Source of the DNA: Prosthecobacter vanneervenii
Lineage (GTDB): Bacteria; Verrucomicrobiota; Verrucomicrobiia; Verrucomicrobiales; Verrucomicrobiaceae
Direction of reading: 5' to 3'
DNA length: 64,000 bases
Assembly: GCF_014203095.1 (NCBI RefSeq)
Contig: NZ_JACHIG010000005.1
Coordinates: 124,001 to 188,000 of the forward strand
Under the pieces are notes generated by a model. The model was not told the origin of the DNA. It saw nothing but the letters and a program-made list of their open reading frames with translations, and made no database searches. Positions 26,013 to 35,400 of the stretch are shown here, one piece after another. The position numbers and the translations under genes were made by a program. Position 1 is the first letter of the stretch, and each line of letters opens with the position of its first letter.

Positions 26013-27496
26013 AGCCGCCGCACTTCCTGCACCTCCAGGCCGGTGAGCTTCCATTCTTCCTTCATCGGGGTGACGGTGATGCGCGCATTGTAAATGTTCA
26101 CCCGAGGGTGGCTGTGCCCCCAGTGGCCGACGATGCCACGTGCCATCCAGTTGCAATCTGCCATGAAGCCAGGCCCTTTGGGATTGGGCAGCACTTTGTC
26201 CACTGTGGCGGAAAATTCGGCGATGGTCACACGCGTTCCCTCGCGTCCATCCAAAGTCAGCGCCTGGATGGTTTCCAAGTAAAGGCGGCGCAGCAGCTCG
26301 CCGTCCACGCTGCGGGCCAGGACGTCATACACCTCGGATTCGGCATGGTGGTCAAAGGCGCGGTAAACATTTCTCAGCAGCGGAGAAACGATTTTCTGCG
26401 CCTCTGAAACCTCTGTGATGGCGGGTGCCGAGCCCGAGCCGGTCTGGATGGGGATGACCAGCATCTGGCTCATGAGCACCGCGCCAAGCAGCCATACAAA
26501 CACATAAGGCAGGCTGCCGCCGGGGAGCTTGCGATCCTTGACCTTGAGGAAAATGTAAAAGAGCAGGCCGGCCAGAAACCAAAAAATGCCCCCGGCAGGC
26601 ACAAGCAGAGGCTCCTGCAGCAGGATCTGCGGCACGGCGGCCAAGGGCGCAGGACGCGGCATGCGCCCCTGATTGCGCCAGCGGTAGCTCTTGAGGGCGG
26701 CGAGCAGCTCACCGCTCTCACTCTGGGACCCAAAGAAGACACGCAGCGGCAGCTTGGTGGTGCCTTTGATCCAGCCTTTCCAGGTGACATTCAGCTCTTC
26801 CGGGCCCGGTGGCGTGGCAAACTCCCACATCAGGCCGACAAGCGCCTGATTCATGGCCACGGAGTCACCTTCTTTCATTGGCAGGGTGTTTCCTGGCAGA
26901 CCTTTGATGACCGAAGCCAGCGGCTGGGGCACAGGCAGAGGCTGATCTCCGGCGCTCATGCTGCACCAGGCCGAAGCACGGGCCACCATGGTGTCGGCAA
27001 GCTGCTTTTGCTGATCTGGGGCGAGCGCCTCCGGCAGAGCCACTCCAGGGGTCAGCCAGTCCATCACGGTGGCGGCATCAAAGATCACCTCAAACCGGGT
27101 CTGAAACGGCTCGATGTAGAGATAGGCCTGCGCGATGGGGCCCGAGATGGTGACCGTGCTGTTGGTGGGCAGCGGAGGCGGTGCGGCAGGTGCCTGCGCC
27201 TCAGTGGATGGCGCAGCCTGGGGAGCTGGTGCAGCGGCCTGAACCGGAACCGGAGCCAGAGCCGGCACTGTGGCAGCGGGCGGCGGCATCACAGGAGCAG
27301 AAGACAGCCCCAAATCGCCTGAGGGCTTGGGCACCGCGCCCGTCCCACCCAGTGATGGCAGCGTCTCCAGCGGCTTCAAAGGGCCTACCTTGATGGTATC
27401 CTGCGCCCGCATGCCCACCGGCACGGCTGCTCCCAGGGCCAGGGTGACCGCCAGGACAAGACCGCGCCAATCAGTTGTCGGGAAGAATTTGGGCAT
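26009..27496 (-). CDS. Hypothetical exported membrane protein, 495 aa
   Basis: A signal peptide (about residues 12-31, VLAVTLALGAAVPVGMRAQ) is followed by a Pro/Ala-rich linker (residues 45-110) and a periplasmic domain (about 110-300). Two membrane helices follow near the sequences IFWFLAGLLFYIFLKV and YVFVWLLGAVLMSQMLVIPI, and then a C-terminal soluble domain. RVFFGSQSESGELLAALKSYRW is a notable segment before the first helix. I do not recognise the family. It shares a stop with the 25461 gene and runs in the same direction as the Gfo/Idh/MocA gene upstream (40 bases apart). Confidence 0.7.
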   Translation of the reverse strand: MPKFFPTTDWRGLVLAVTLALGAAVPVGMRAQDTIKVGPLKPLETLPSLGGTGAVPKPSGDLGLSSAPVMPPPAATVPALAPVPVQAAAPAPQAAPSTEAQAPAAPPPLPTNSTVTISGPIAQAYLYIEPFQTRFEVIFDAATVMDWLTPGVALPEALAPDQQKQLADTMVARASAWCSMSAGDQPLPVPQPLASVIKGLPGNTLPMKEGDSVAMNQALVGLMWEFATPPGPEELNVTWKGWIKGTTKLPLRVFFGSQSESGELLAALKSYRWRNQGRMPRPAPLAAVPQILLQEPLLVPAGGIFWFLAGLLFYIFLKVKDRKLPGGSLPYVFVWLLGAVLMSQMLVIPIQTGSGSAPAITEVSEAQKIVSPLLRNVYRAFDHHAESEVYDVLARSVDGELLRRLYLETIQALTLDGREGTRVTIAEFSATVDKVLPNPKGPGFMADCNWMARGIVGHWGHSHPRVNIYNARITVTPMKEEWKLTGLEVQEVRRL

Positions 27497-27536
27497 GCGA
27501 GGATATATGATGAGGGTGTGACAAATCGCGCCAGGA

Positions 27537-28961
27537 TCAGAGAGCCCAGGGCTTGCGCCACTCCTTGGAGAGCAGTTTTGAGGCCGCCATGTTGTCTGCG
27601 ATCGTTTCTGTTTTCGGATCCCACTTCAGGCTGGTGCTGCCGCTGCGCAGGGCGACATTGGCCAGATGCGCGATGCTGATGCTGCGGTGCGAGACCTCGA
27701 TGGGGGTGGCCGTCGGCTTGCCGTCGTAGATGCAGGAGAGGAAGTTGTCCGTATGATCCTTGCTCTCGTAGAGATGGATCTCTTCAGGACGGGTCTTCTC
27801 GCGCAAAATGTCGGGATTGCTGGCGGTGATCTTGCCGCGGTTGACGTAGATCCACTTGCCCTCGTCGCCCTCAAACATCACACCCACGTGGTCAAAGGGC
27901 TTCTTGGCGTTTGGATTTTGCAGGACTGCCTCCACTTCAGGCATCAGCTTGTGAGTGGGGCTGGCCACATGCATGACCACGCCGTTTTCATACACGCATT
28001 CAAAGGAGAACTCCGTGGCGGTGTTGTAGAGCGCGGTCTTGTCCATGACACCGGAGACATTTCTGAGCTCCACCGGACCCGTGAGCTGCGTGCCCATGCC
28101 CCACTGGGCGATGTCGATGTGATGCGCGCCAAAGTCGGTGATCATGCCGCCGCTAAAGTTGAAATTGTGCCGCCAGTTGAGCGGGAGAAGCGCCGGGCGG
28201 TAATCGATCTGCTCCGCCGGGCCAAGCCACATTTCATAATCAAAGTCGGGAGGCAGAGGCGCGGGGTTGATCTGGTCGGCCATGCCGTTCCAGTTGCTGT
28301 GACCGCCGGGCAGGCCCACTCGCACCCGCTTGAGCTTGCCGATGCGGCCATTCTGAGTCAGCTCGCAGGCGAGACGGAAGTACTGGTCGCTGCGCTGCTG
28401 GCTGCCCGTTTGCCAGGTGACTCCGGCTTTGGCCACTTCATCGCTCATGCGGCGGCCTTCGGCCACATTCAGCGCCAGCGGCTTCTGGCCGTAGATGTGC
28501 AGCCCCTTGCGTGCGGCGTAGATGGCCATGTAGGCATGCCAGTGGTCCGGGGTGGAGACCTGCACGGCATCCAGATCTTCCTTTTCAATCATCTCGCGAA
28601 AATCAGCGTAGGCCACGCAGCCTTTCGCAGGCTTGCTGGCAGACTGGGAGTAGTGTGCATCGATGACTTTCCGCCCCGCCTCACGCCCACCCGTTTTCTT
28701 GCCATCGTAGCCGTAGTGGCCGTATTCCTTCATGGGATCCGCCACGGCAATGACCTGGCACTTGTCGTTGTTGAGAAAAGTAGGCGTCCAGTCGCTGGCG
28801 ATCGTGCCCCAGCCGATGGCCCCTACGGTAATGCGTTCCGAAGGCGCAGGGCGTCCGCCTTTGCCGAGAGCTGTGGCAGGAATGATGGTGGGAAAGCCAA
28901 GCGCGGCAGCGCTGGAAACCAGAAAACGGCGGCGGGTAAAGGCGGTGGGGACAGTGCTCAT
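27537..28961 (-). CDS. Tat-exported Gfo/Idh/MocA-family oxidoreductase
   Basis: 474 aa from the ATG at 28961. The N-terminus MSTVPTAFTRRRFLVSSAAALG is a twin-arginine signal, so it is exported folded with its NAD(P) cofactor. The Rossmann part contains ITVGAIGWGTIASD, and the family motifs VSTPDHWHAYMAIYAARKGLHIYGQKPL and MITDFGAHHIDIAQWGMG are clear. The EKP motif reads QKPL here: a Gln replaces the usual Glu before the catalytic Lys, a common change in PVC and Bacteroidetes members. The family acts on sugars or inositols. It is divergent from the substrate-binding gene at 29073. Confidence 0.88.
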   Translation of the reverse strand: MSTVPTAFTRRRFLVSSAAALGFPTIIPATALGKGGRPAPSERITVGAIGWGTIASDWTPTFLNNDKCQVIAVADPMKEYGHYGYDGKKTGGREAGRKVIDAHYSQSASKPAKGCVAYADFREMIEKEDLDAVQVSTPDHWHAYMAIYAARKGLHIYGQKPLALNVAEGRRMSDEVAKAGVTWQTGSQQRSDQYFRLACELTQNGRIGKLKRVRVGLPGGHSNWNGMADQINPAPLPPDFDYEMWLGPAEQIDYRPALLPLNWRHNFNFSGGMITDFGAHHIDIAQWGMGTQLTGPVELRNVSGVMDKTALYNTATEFSFECVYENGVVMHVASPTHKLMPEVEAVLQNPNAKKPFDHVGVMFEGDEGKWIYVNRGKITASNPDILREKTRPEEIHLYESKDHTDNFLSCIYDGKPTATPIEVSHRSISIAHLANVALRSGSTSLKWDPKTETIADNMAASKLLSKEWRKPWAL

Positions 28962-29072
28962 AAAGTAACAGCTTATAGAATGCTCATTCTTAGGCGAGAA
29001 AGAAATCACAAACCGCGCCTCGTGTGCAAGCAAAGATGGACAGCCCCGCCGCATTTATAGCAAGATGAACCG

Positions 29073-30044
29073 ATGAATATTTCGAAGGCTCTTCTTATGC
29101 GCCTGCTGATCCCCATCTGTGCGCTGCTGCTCATTGTGGCGGCATTTTTTCCGTATGAAGAGAACAAGCACCGCCTGAGGATCGCACCAGGCATGTGGCC
29201 GGCTGCAGAGCCTCTGCTGCTGGCGGGAGACATGCAGATGCTGCCGCCGGACCGCTTCCAGATCATGGAAATTCCGTGGTCGTCCGCAGTGATGCGGGCT
29301 TTTGGCAGCGGGGCAGCGGACGTGGTGGTGGTGACGCTGGAGGGGCTGATGCGCATGCGGGCTGCCGGGCAGAAGCTCAAGGCGCTCATGGTGCTCAATC
29401 AGTCCGTCGGAGCAGATGCCATCCTGACCCGGGAGCCCATGCAGCAGCTGGCAGACCTCAAAGGCAAACGCGTGGGCATTGAGCGCAGCTCAGGCATCTA
29501 CATCCTCATCAGCGCCCTGGAAAGCGCAGGTCTGACGATGCAGGACATCGAGCCTGTGCCGATGTTGCAGTCTGAAATGGAGCTGGCGCTGCAGAGCGGA
29601 CAGGTGGATGCCGCAGTGGCCACAGAACCATGGCTCACCAAACTGCAACGCTCTGACCTGCACAGTCTTTATGACTCCACCAAGCTGAAAGTTCCCATCA
29701 TCTACCTCCTGGTGGCCTCCGAACGCGCCTGTGCCAGATCCCGGGAGGATCTGGTATCCCTGCTCAAAATCCAGTCTGAGATGGCGGAACAACTCTGGGC
29801 TCAGTCGTCATTTCCGGGCATGGATGTGGTACAACGCCGGGAGCGACTGGATGCGGGCGAACTGAAGTCATGCCTCAGCAAGCTACACAAAGTGAGCAAG
29901 GACGAAAACAAGGCGATGATGCAAAGACTGCCGGAAATGGCGAAGCAGATGCAGGAGTCTCTGCTCAGAGACGGCGTCATCCTCTCGCGGCCCGCCAAGG
30001 GCGAATGGATCAACACTTCCATCAGCGAGGAGGCATTCCATTGA
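29073..30044 (+). CDS. NMT1/SsuA-type periplasmic substrate-binding protein
   Basis: 323 aa. An N-terminal hydrophobic segment (LLMRLLIPICALLLIVAAFF) without lipobox suggests an uncleaved anchor or signal peptide. The fold of nitrate/sulfonate/thiamine-precursor binding proteins is suggested by LRIAPGMWPAAEPLLLAG, FGSGAADVVVVTLEGLM, LNQSVGADAIL, LADLKGKRVGIERSS and SGQVDAAVATEPWL. No ABC permease or ATPase gene accompanies it. Instead its stop overlaps the TTG start of a histidine kinase, which argues for a role in sensing. The C-terminal 70 residues are helical and may contact the kinase. Confidence 0.8.
   Translation: MNISKALLMRLLIPICALLLIVAAFFPYEENKHRLRIAPGMWPAAEPLLLAGDMQMLPPDRFQIMEIPWSSAVMRAFGSGAADVVVVTLEGLMRMRAAGQKLKALMVLNQSVGADAILTREPMQQLADLKGKRVGIERSSGIYILISALESAGLTMQDIEPVPMLQSEMELALQSGQVDAAVATEPWLTKLQRSDLHSLYDSTKLKVPIIYLLVASERACARSREDLVSLLKIQSEMAEQLWAQSSFPGMDVVQRRERLDAGELKSCLSKLHKVSKDENKAMMQRLPEMAKQMQESLLRDGVILSRPAKGEWINTSISEEAFH
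30027..30033 (+). promoter_or_regulatory. Shine-Dalgarno that sets the TTG start of the histidine kinase
   Basis: GAGGAGG at 30027-30033 lies seven bases before TTG (30041-30043). The TTG overlaps the TGA stop of the upstream gene (30042-30044), so ribosomes finishing the binding protein can restart on the kinase. Confidence 0.75.
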
Positions 30045-31420
30045 TCTTTTTCCGTTCCATTCAAAGCCGAATCACCCTGAGCGTATTGCTCTTCGGCCTG
30101 CTGATGATCCTGTTTAACAACTGGAGAAACAAGGACTGGCTGACAGAGCGCCAGATCGAGCGCATGACGCAGGAAGCCGCCGACACCGGCAGCCGTCTGG
30201 CGGGCCTGCTGCAGCATCTCTCGCGCAAGCAGCAGGAACGTGCCGCCGAACTCGAGATGTCCTACGTCTCACTCTCCCCGGATGTGGATCTGGGATTGGT
30301 GTGCAACAAGGAGGGCCAGGTGACATGCGCCACGCACATGCAGTGGTATCACATGAATGTGCAGCAGACACCGCTGGCGGAGGAGTGGCGTCAGCACAGC
30401 AGTGTGCTCACCTCGATGGAGCCCGCCGTGGAATGGGACTCCGAGCAGAAAAACCTCTTTGTGATGGTGCCCTTTTTTGAGACCTACGAGACCACCAGCC
30501 GGGCGGCGGTGCTGATCCGCTACAACTCCACCCTGGCGCTGGAACGCGTCAGCGAGGAGGCCTGGCACGAGTCTGTGAGACAGGCCGCGGTGCTGCTCGG
30601 CTCCTGCATGCTTCTGTGGTTTGTGCTGGATGAACTGGTGACACGCCGGGTAAGAAAAGTCGTGGACATCCTGCGAGATGCCAGCAGCGGCAAAGGACCA
30701 CCCGAAGTGCTGAAAGGAAAAGACGAACTCTCGCTGATCTCCCGCGAGTTTGCAGGCACCATGGAAAAGCTGCGCATCGCCGAAAACATGGTGCTGGAGG
30801 CGGCCGAGCAGGAGCGACGTAAGATTGGAAAAGATGTGCACGACGACCTCTGTCAGCGCCTCTCAGCCACCAAGATGAAAGCCGAGGTCATGCGCGGAAT
30901 GATCAAGGACAGCGAGGGCAAGATAGCCAGCCTGGCCGGACAGGTGGCTGACGAGCTCTCTGAATCCACCGTCATCGCACGCAGCATGGCCTGGGGCCTG
31001 GCGCCGGTGAGCATCGAAAAACATGGCCTGAAGGACGCCCTGGAAAACATCATCCGATTTGCCGAAAAGTCATACAACGTGCGCTGCTCCCTGGACTATA
31101 CCGATGTGAGCAGCAGTCTGACCAACAGCTCCAAGGAACTGCTCTTCCGCATCGCACAGGAACTGGTGGTCAATGCCTGCAAACATTCCAGCCCCCAAGT
31201 CGTCAGCATCACTGTGAGAACTGAGGATGACCACATTGTGCTGAGCATCATTCATGATGGCTCCGCCTTTTCCGAGCCTGCCGAGGGTGGGAATGGAATG
31301 GGGTTGCATCTGCTAAGCCAGCGCCTGCGTACCCTATCTGCAACACTGGAAAGAACGAGTGAAACGGGAACAAAGGATTTCCAGATTGCGATCGTGCGCA
31401 TTCCGTTAAACAATCCTTGA
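30041..31420 (+). CDS. Membrane sensor histidine kinase, NarX/NreB-like (HisKA_3)
   Basis: 459 aa from the TTG at 30041, chosen for the GAGGAGG seven bases upstream and the overlap with the previous stop; a frame opening at 29870 lies inside the upstream gene. Helix 1 is about residues 10-25 (TLSVLLFGLLMILF), a periplasmic domain spans about 26-180, and helix 2 is about 183-202 (AVLLGSCMLLWFVL). A HAMP-like linker follows. The phosphoacceptor H267 lies in ERRKIGKDVHDDLCQ. The ATPase part shows ELVVNACKHSS (N box) and GNGMGLHLLSQRL (G box). It probably phosphorylates the downstream response regulator. Confidence 0.88.
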   Translation: MIFFRSIQSRITLSVLLFGLLMILFNNWRNKDWLTERQIERMTQEAADTGSRLAGLLQHLSRKQQERAAELEMSYVSLSPDVDLGLVCNKEGQVTCATHMQWYHMNVQQTPLAEEWRQHSSVLTSMEPAVEWDSEQKNLFVMVPFFETYETTSRAAVLIRYNSTLALERVSEEAWHESVRQAAVLLGSCMLLWFVLDELVTRRVRKVVDILRDASSGKGPPEVLKGKDELSLISREFAGTMEKLRIAENMVLEAAEQERRKIGKDVHDDLCQRLSATKMKAEVMRGMIKDSEGKIASLAGQVADELSESTVIARSMAWGLAPVSIEKHGLKDALENIIRFAEKSYNVRCSLDYTDVSSSLTNSSKELLFRIAQELVVNACKHSSPQVVSITVRTEDDHIVLSIIHDGSAFSEPAEGGNGMGLHLLSQRLRTLSATLERTSETGTKDFQIAIVRIPLNNP

Positions 31421-31457
31421 ACACCGCGTCACAGCAAACCTCCAACCCAACGCGCCC

Positions 31458-32147
31458 ATGAAAGTAAAATCGCCCTCGAACGTCACCCGTGTAGCCATTG
31501 TGGATGACCATACCATGATGCGTGAAGGCTGGCGCCTTTTTGTCGAAAACGCCACCGATCTCGCCTTTGCCTGGGTGGCGGGAGATGCCTCCGAAGCCAT
31601 GCGCAAAGTGGACGAAGACACGCCGGATGTTTTGGTGGTGGACATCTCACTGCCAGACCGCTCAGGACTGGAACTGATCAAGGATCTCCGCCTCCTGCGC
31701 CCAAAGATGCCCATGATCGCCATCTCCATGCATGATGAGAAACTCTACGCGCAACGCGCCCTCAAGGCCGGAGCACGGGGCTACGTCATGAAGAGTGCGC
31801 CTCAGAAAGATCTGGAGCAGGCACTACATCGTGTGGCGGCAGGTGGCATTGCCGTCAGCGAGGAGATGTCCGAAGAAATCCTCAAGGCGTTCTCTTCCGG
31901 CCACTCCGCCGAGCCCAAAGATTCCATCTCTGAACTTAGTGACCGCGAGTTTGAGGTGTTTGTGCTCATCGGCCAGGGGAAAACGACCGGCCAGATAGCC
32001 GAAGCACTGCGCATCAGCACCAAGACTGTGGATGTGCACAAGATGAACATCCGCACGAAGCTGGGCATGAACGAGAGCGGAGAGCTGGCCTACTTTGCCA
32101 TCCGCTGGGCTGAGGGGCAGAAGACCACCTCAGACCGTCAAAAGTAA
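31458..32147 (+). CDS. NarL/FixJ-family response regulator
   Basis: 229 aa. The receiver domain has the acidic pair D16-D17 (VAIVDDHTMMREG), phosphoacceptor D62 (VVDISLPDRSG), S90 (IAIS) and K112 (YVMKSA). The C-terminal LuxR-type helix-turn-helix is ELSDREFEVFVLIGQG followed by IAEALRISTKTVDVHK. It follows the kinase by 37 bases and is the natural partner. The targets are unknown. The giant repeat-protein gene converges on it from the other strand, but that is not evidence of regulation. Confidence 0.93.
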   Translation: MKVKSPSNVTRVAIVDDHTMMREGWRLFVENATDLAFAWVAGDASEAMRKVDEDTPDVLVVDISLPDRSGLELIKDLRLLRPKMPMIAISMHDEKLYAQRALKAGARGYVMKSAPQKDLEQALHRVAAGGIAVSEEMSEEILKAFSSGHSAEPKDSISELSDREFEVFVLIGQGKTTGQIAEALRISTKTVDVHKMNIRTKLGMNESGELAYFAIRWAEGQKTTSDRQK

Positions 32148-32162
32148 ACGGTGATGCAGCCA

Positions 32163-32398
32163 GGGGCTGTAACGCAGTCGTCAGCCCCGAAAAACAACGG
32201 TGCAGATCATCCGACATAGGATGATACGGAAACACTGTGTCCAAGCAGTAAAAAGACATTCCAAGATCTGACACCACGCGGAGCTGAAATTCAGGACATC
32301 CTGGCACGAGCGTGTTGAAGAAGGAATGGGAACGCAGAACTCCCACGAGTCTGCCAAACCCGTGGGAGCACACACATCAAGCACCTGACCTCCAGGTG
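32163..32398. other. Three hairpins between convergent genes
   Basis: The 261-base gap between the response regulator and the end of the giant gene holds no gene but three inverted repeats: GGGGCTG/CAGCCCC (32163-32169 and 32182-32188), CTCCCACG/CGTGGGAG (32340-32347 and 32361-32368) and CACCTG/CAGGTG (32382-32387 and 32393-32398). None has a clear T-run. They may jointly serve as terminators or RNA stabilisers for the two converging transcripts. Confidence 0.4.
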
Positions 32399-32408
32399 AA
32401 AAGCACCA

Positions 32409-35400
32409 TCAATCCTCTGCCATGCGACGGCGGCGGCGCATGCAGAGGCCGAACAGGCCAAGCATGAGCAGAAGCAGGCGGGCCGGTTCAGGCACCACCA
32501 CGATGATGCCGTTGCTGGCAAAAAGCTGGGAATTAAATGCCAGTCCGCCCCCGAGGACCACACCGGTGTAGTCAAAGCTGGTGGCACCGGAGGCGCTGCT
32601 GAGGCTGGCCCAGTCAAGCAGGTTAAACACATCCCCATAGACGGGTGTGTAGCCATTCAGGAAGGTGGAGTCGATCTTGACCGTGCCATCGATCACCGGC
32701 GCATTGGCTCCGTTGATAACGATGTGGTCATGCAGACTCGTGCTGGCGCTTTCCCAGGTGGCGATGATGGAGGGGCTGAGAGTATCCAGAGAGCTTTCAT
32801 TGCCCTGGATGGAAGCAGCATCATTGAGTGATGCACCACCCAGTTGCATGAGCAGGGTACCGCCGCTGTTGATGGTGAGGTTCCCACCCACAGTGAGCAA
32901 TCCTTCAACTGCAACACCCGGTGCCAATGTGCCTCCGCTGTTGATGTTCAGATTTCCGCCCACCACTCCCGTGCCACCCAGCGTGCCTGCATTGACGTTG
33001 ATGGCCCCGGAGTTGGTGTTGATGGCGTTCAGCAGCAGCGTACCCGCGCCTGTTTTGCTGATGTCTCCAGCACCGGTGATGACGCTGCTGACGGTCGTGG
33101 TGGTGCTGGCCGCCGTCTCGAATGTGGCACCGCTTGCGCCCGCGGTGATGCCGCGGTTGCTGGAGATGCTGACGTCAGCTGTGGTCTGCAGCGTTCCCCC
33201 GTTAATGGAGAGCTGATCCGCCACCACAGAAGCCGGAGCTGCACCAAGGTTGTTGTCTGCCGAGATGCTGAGCGTGCCGGCATTTACCGCCGTCTTTCCA
33301 GCGTAAGTGTTGGCCCCTGAGAAGACCACAGTACCTGCGCCGGTTTTCGTCACACCATCCGTGTCAGCAGTTCCGGAGATGACGGCGCTGACGGTGAGCT
33401 CCTGCGTGGTGCCCGTGCTGTCGCCCACATTAAAGGTGCGGGTGGCACCACCGAGATTCACCTTGCCGGAGAGAGACGCGGCACCGGGATTGCTGGTGGC
33501 ATCATAGGTCACGTTGCCAAGCAGGGTCAGGGTGCCCGCACCTGTCTGCACCACACCCAGGCTGCCAGCGGCACCTGCATACGTCAGGGAGGCGATGGCG
33601 TCGTTGTTGCCATTGAGATCCAGCGTCACGGTGCTGGAGGCAGTGGTGGAAGCCACGGTGACCGCTGTGGTGTCCGGAATCACATTGCTGGCCGCCGTGG
33701 TGATGCCGCCCGCATTGATGGTAGTGCTGCCGCTGTAGCTATTGGGTCCGCCCAAAGTGAGGGTGCCCGTGCCCACCTTGACGAGGTTGAGGGTGGAGCC
33801 CACGTTGTTGGTGATGGCACCACCGAAAGCGGTGCTGGTGGAATCGCCTATAATGAGTGTCACGGTGCCGCTGGTGGCGGAGGTGGTGATCAGGCCACCC
33901 GTGGTGCTGCTGCTGCCGGAGAGAGAGGCAAAGGTGACCGTGCTGCCGCCGCCATTGATGTCCAGTGTGGCACCAGCAAGCACAGACACAGCGGAGAGTA
34001 TCGGAATGGCGTTGGTGGCTCCATATTTCAGCAGACCGCCGCTTACGATTGTGGCTCCCGTATAGTCATTGCCAGCACCGGAGAGCACCAGAGTGCCATC
34101 GCCAGCCTTGGTCAGACCAGACCCTGCACCGCTGGTGAGCTTGCCGCTGAGGGTGGCCGTCACCTGCGGACTGGAGACGGTGATGGTACGTGCTGCCGTG
34201 CCGAGATTCACCGTGCCGCTGAGGGTCAGGTTGTGCGTGCTGGCGGTACCACCAAAGGTGAAGCCTCCATTCACCGTCACAGCGTTTCCAATGACGCGCG
34301 CCGCAGTGCCAGCCTGGATGGTGGTGCCATCCGCAATCGTCAGCGTGCCCGTGCCAAGCGGACCGCTGGTGATGGCGGGAGGTGTGCCTGTGGTGGCGGC
34401 GTCGAGGATGAGAGTACCCGCATTCAGATTGAATCCGGTGGTCCAGTTGCTGCTGCCACTGTTGAGCACCAGGGAGCCGGAGCCCGTCTTGGAGATGGCT
34501 CCGGTCATGCCCGCATTCTGGGTGATGGCGGCGCTGATGATGAGTCCCATCGGAGACAGGCCGGAGACATTGATCACCGGATTGGCATTGCTGAATTCCA
34601 AGGACGCAAACTGCGTGCCGGATGTGTAGGTGCCGCTAATCGTGGGCGTGGTGCCCAGGTTGTCATTCACCACTGTGATGGCATTGGCTGCACTCAGGAC
34701 AACCCTGGCGGTGGTGCCAGCTCCAGGAGCACCCAGTGCAAGCAGAGGCGTGGTGGTGCCGCCCATGTCATTGAAGACAATGCTGTTGAAGGTGTTGGTG
34801 CCGCTGGCCGTGTAATTCGGGAAGGTCAGCGTGGCGCCGCCATTGAGCGTGATGACATTTGAAGAGTCAATCAGGCCATAGACTGTGGTGCTGCCACCGC
34901 TGAAGTTCACCGCTGCGTTGTTGATGGTAAGACCGCCCGCCGGGATCACGGTGCCAGCCGTGGTGGCTGTGATGGATGTGGTGGCGCTGTTGATGATAGT
35001 GCCGCCTGTGTAGCTCTGATTCGGGTTTGGTAGAACGAATGTACCGCCATTGGCCGTGGCCAGTACCAGGGTGACTGGATTTCCATTATCAACCACACGT
35101 GCATTGAGCGTGAGCGCAGCCTGATTGTTGTAGAGATACAGGGTCTGCGAGGCCGTGCCTGTAGTGACACGTCCGGAATCAAGCGTGCCACCAAGGGAGA
35201 AGTTGGCATTGCCGGTTTTCAGGAAGCCGCCGCTGGTGAGCGTGAGCAGATCCGTGGCAGTGGTCCAGGTCAGCGGGGTGGCTGACTGGGTGCTGTTGAT
35301 CACCAGCGAGTTGACGGTGTAGGCGGCGCTGATGTTGAAATTGATGCTGTTGGTCGTGGTGACGTACTTAACGTTGTTGGTCGCACCAGCACCGCTCAGG

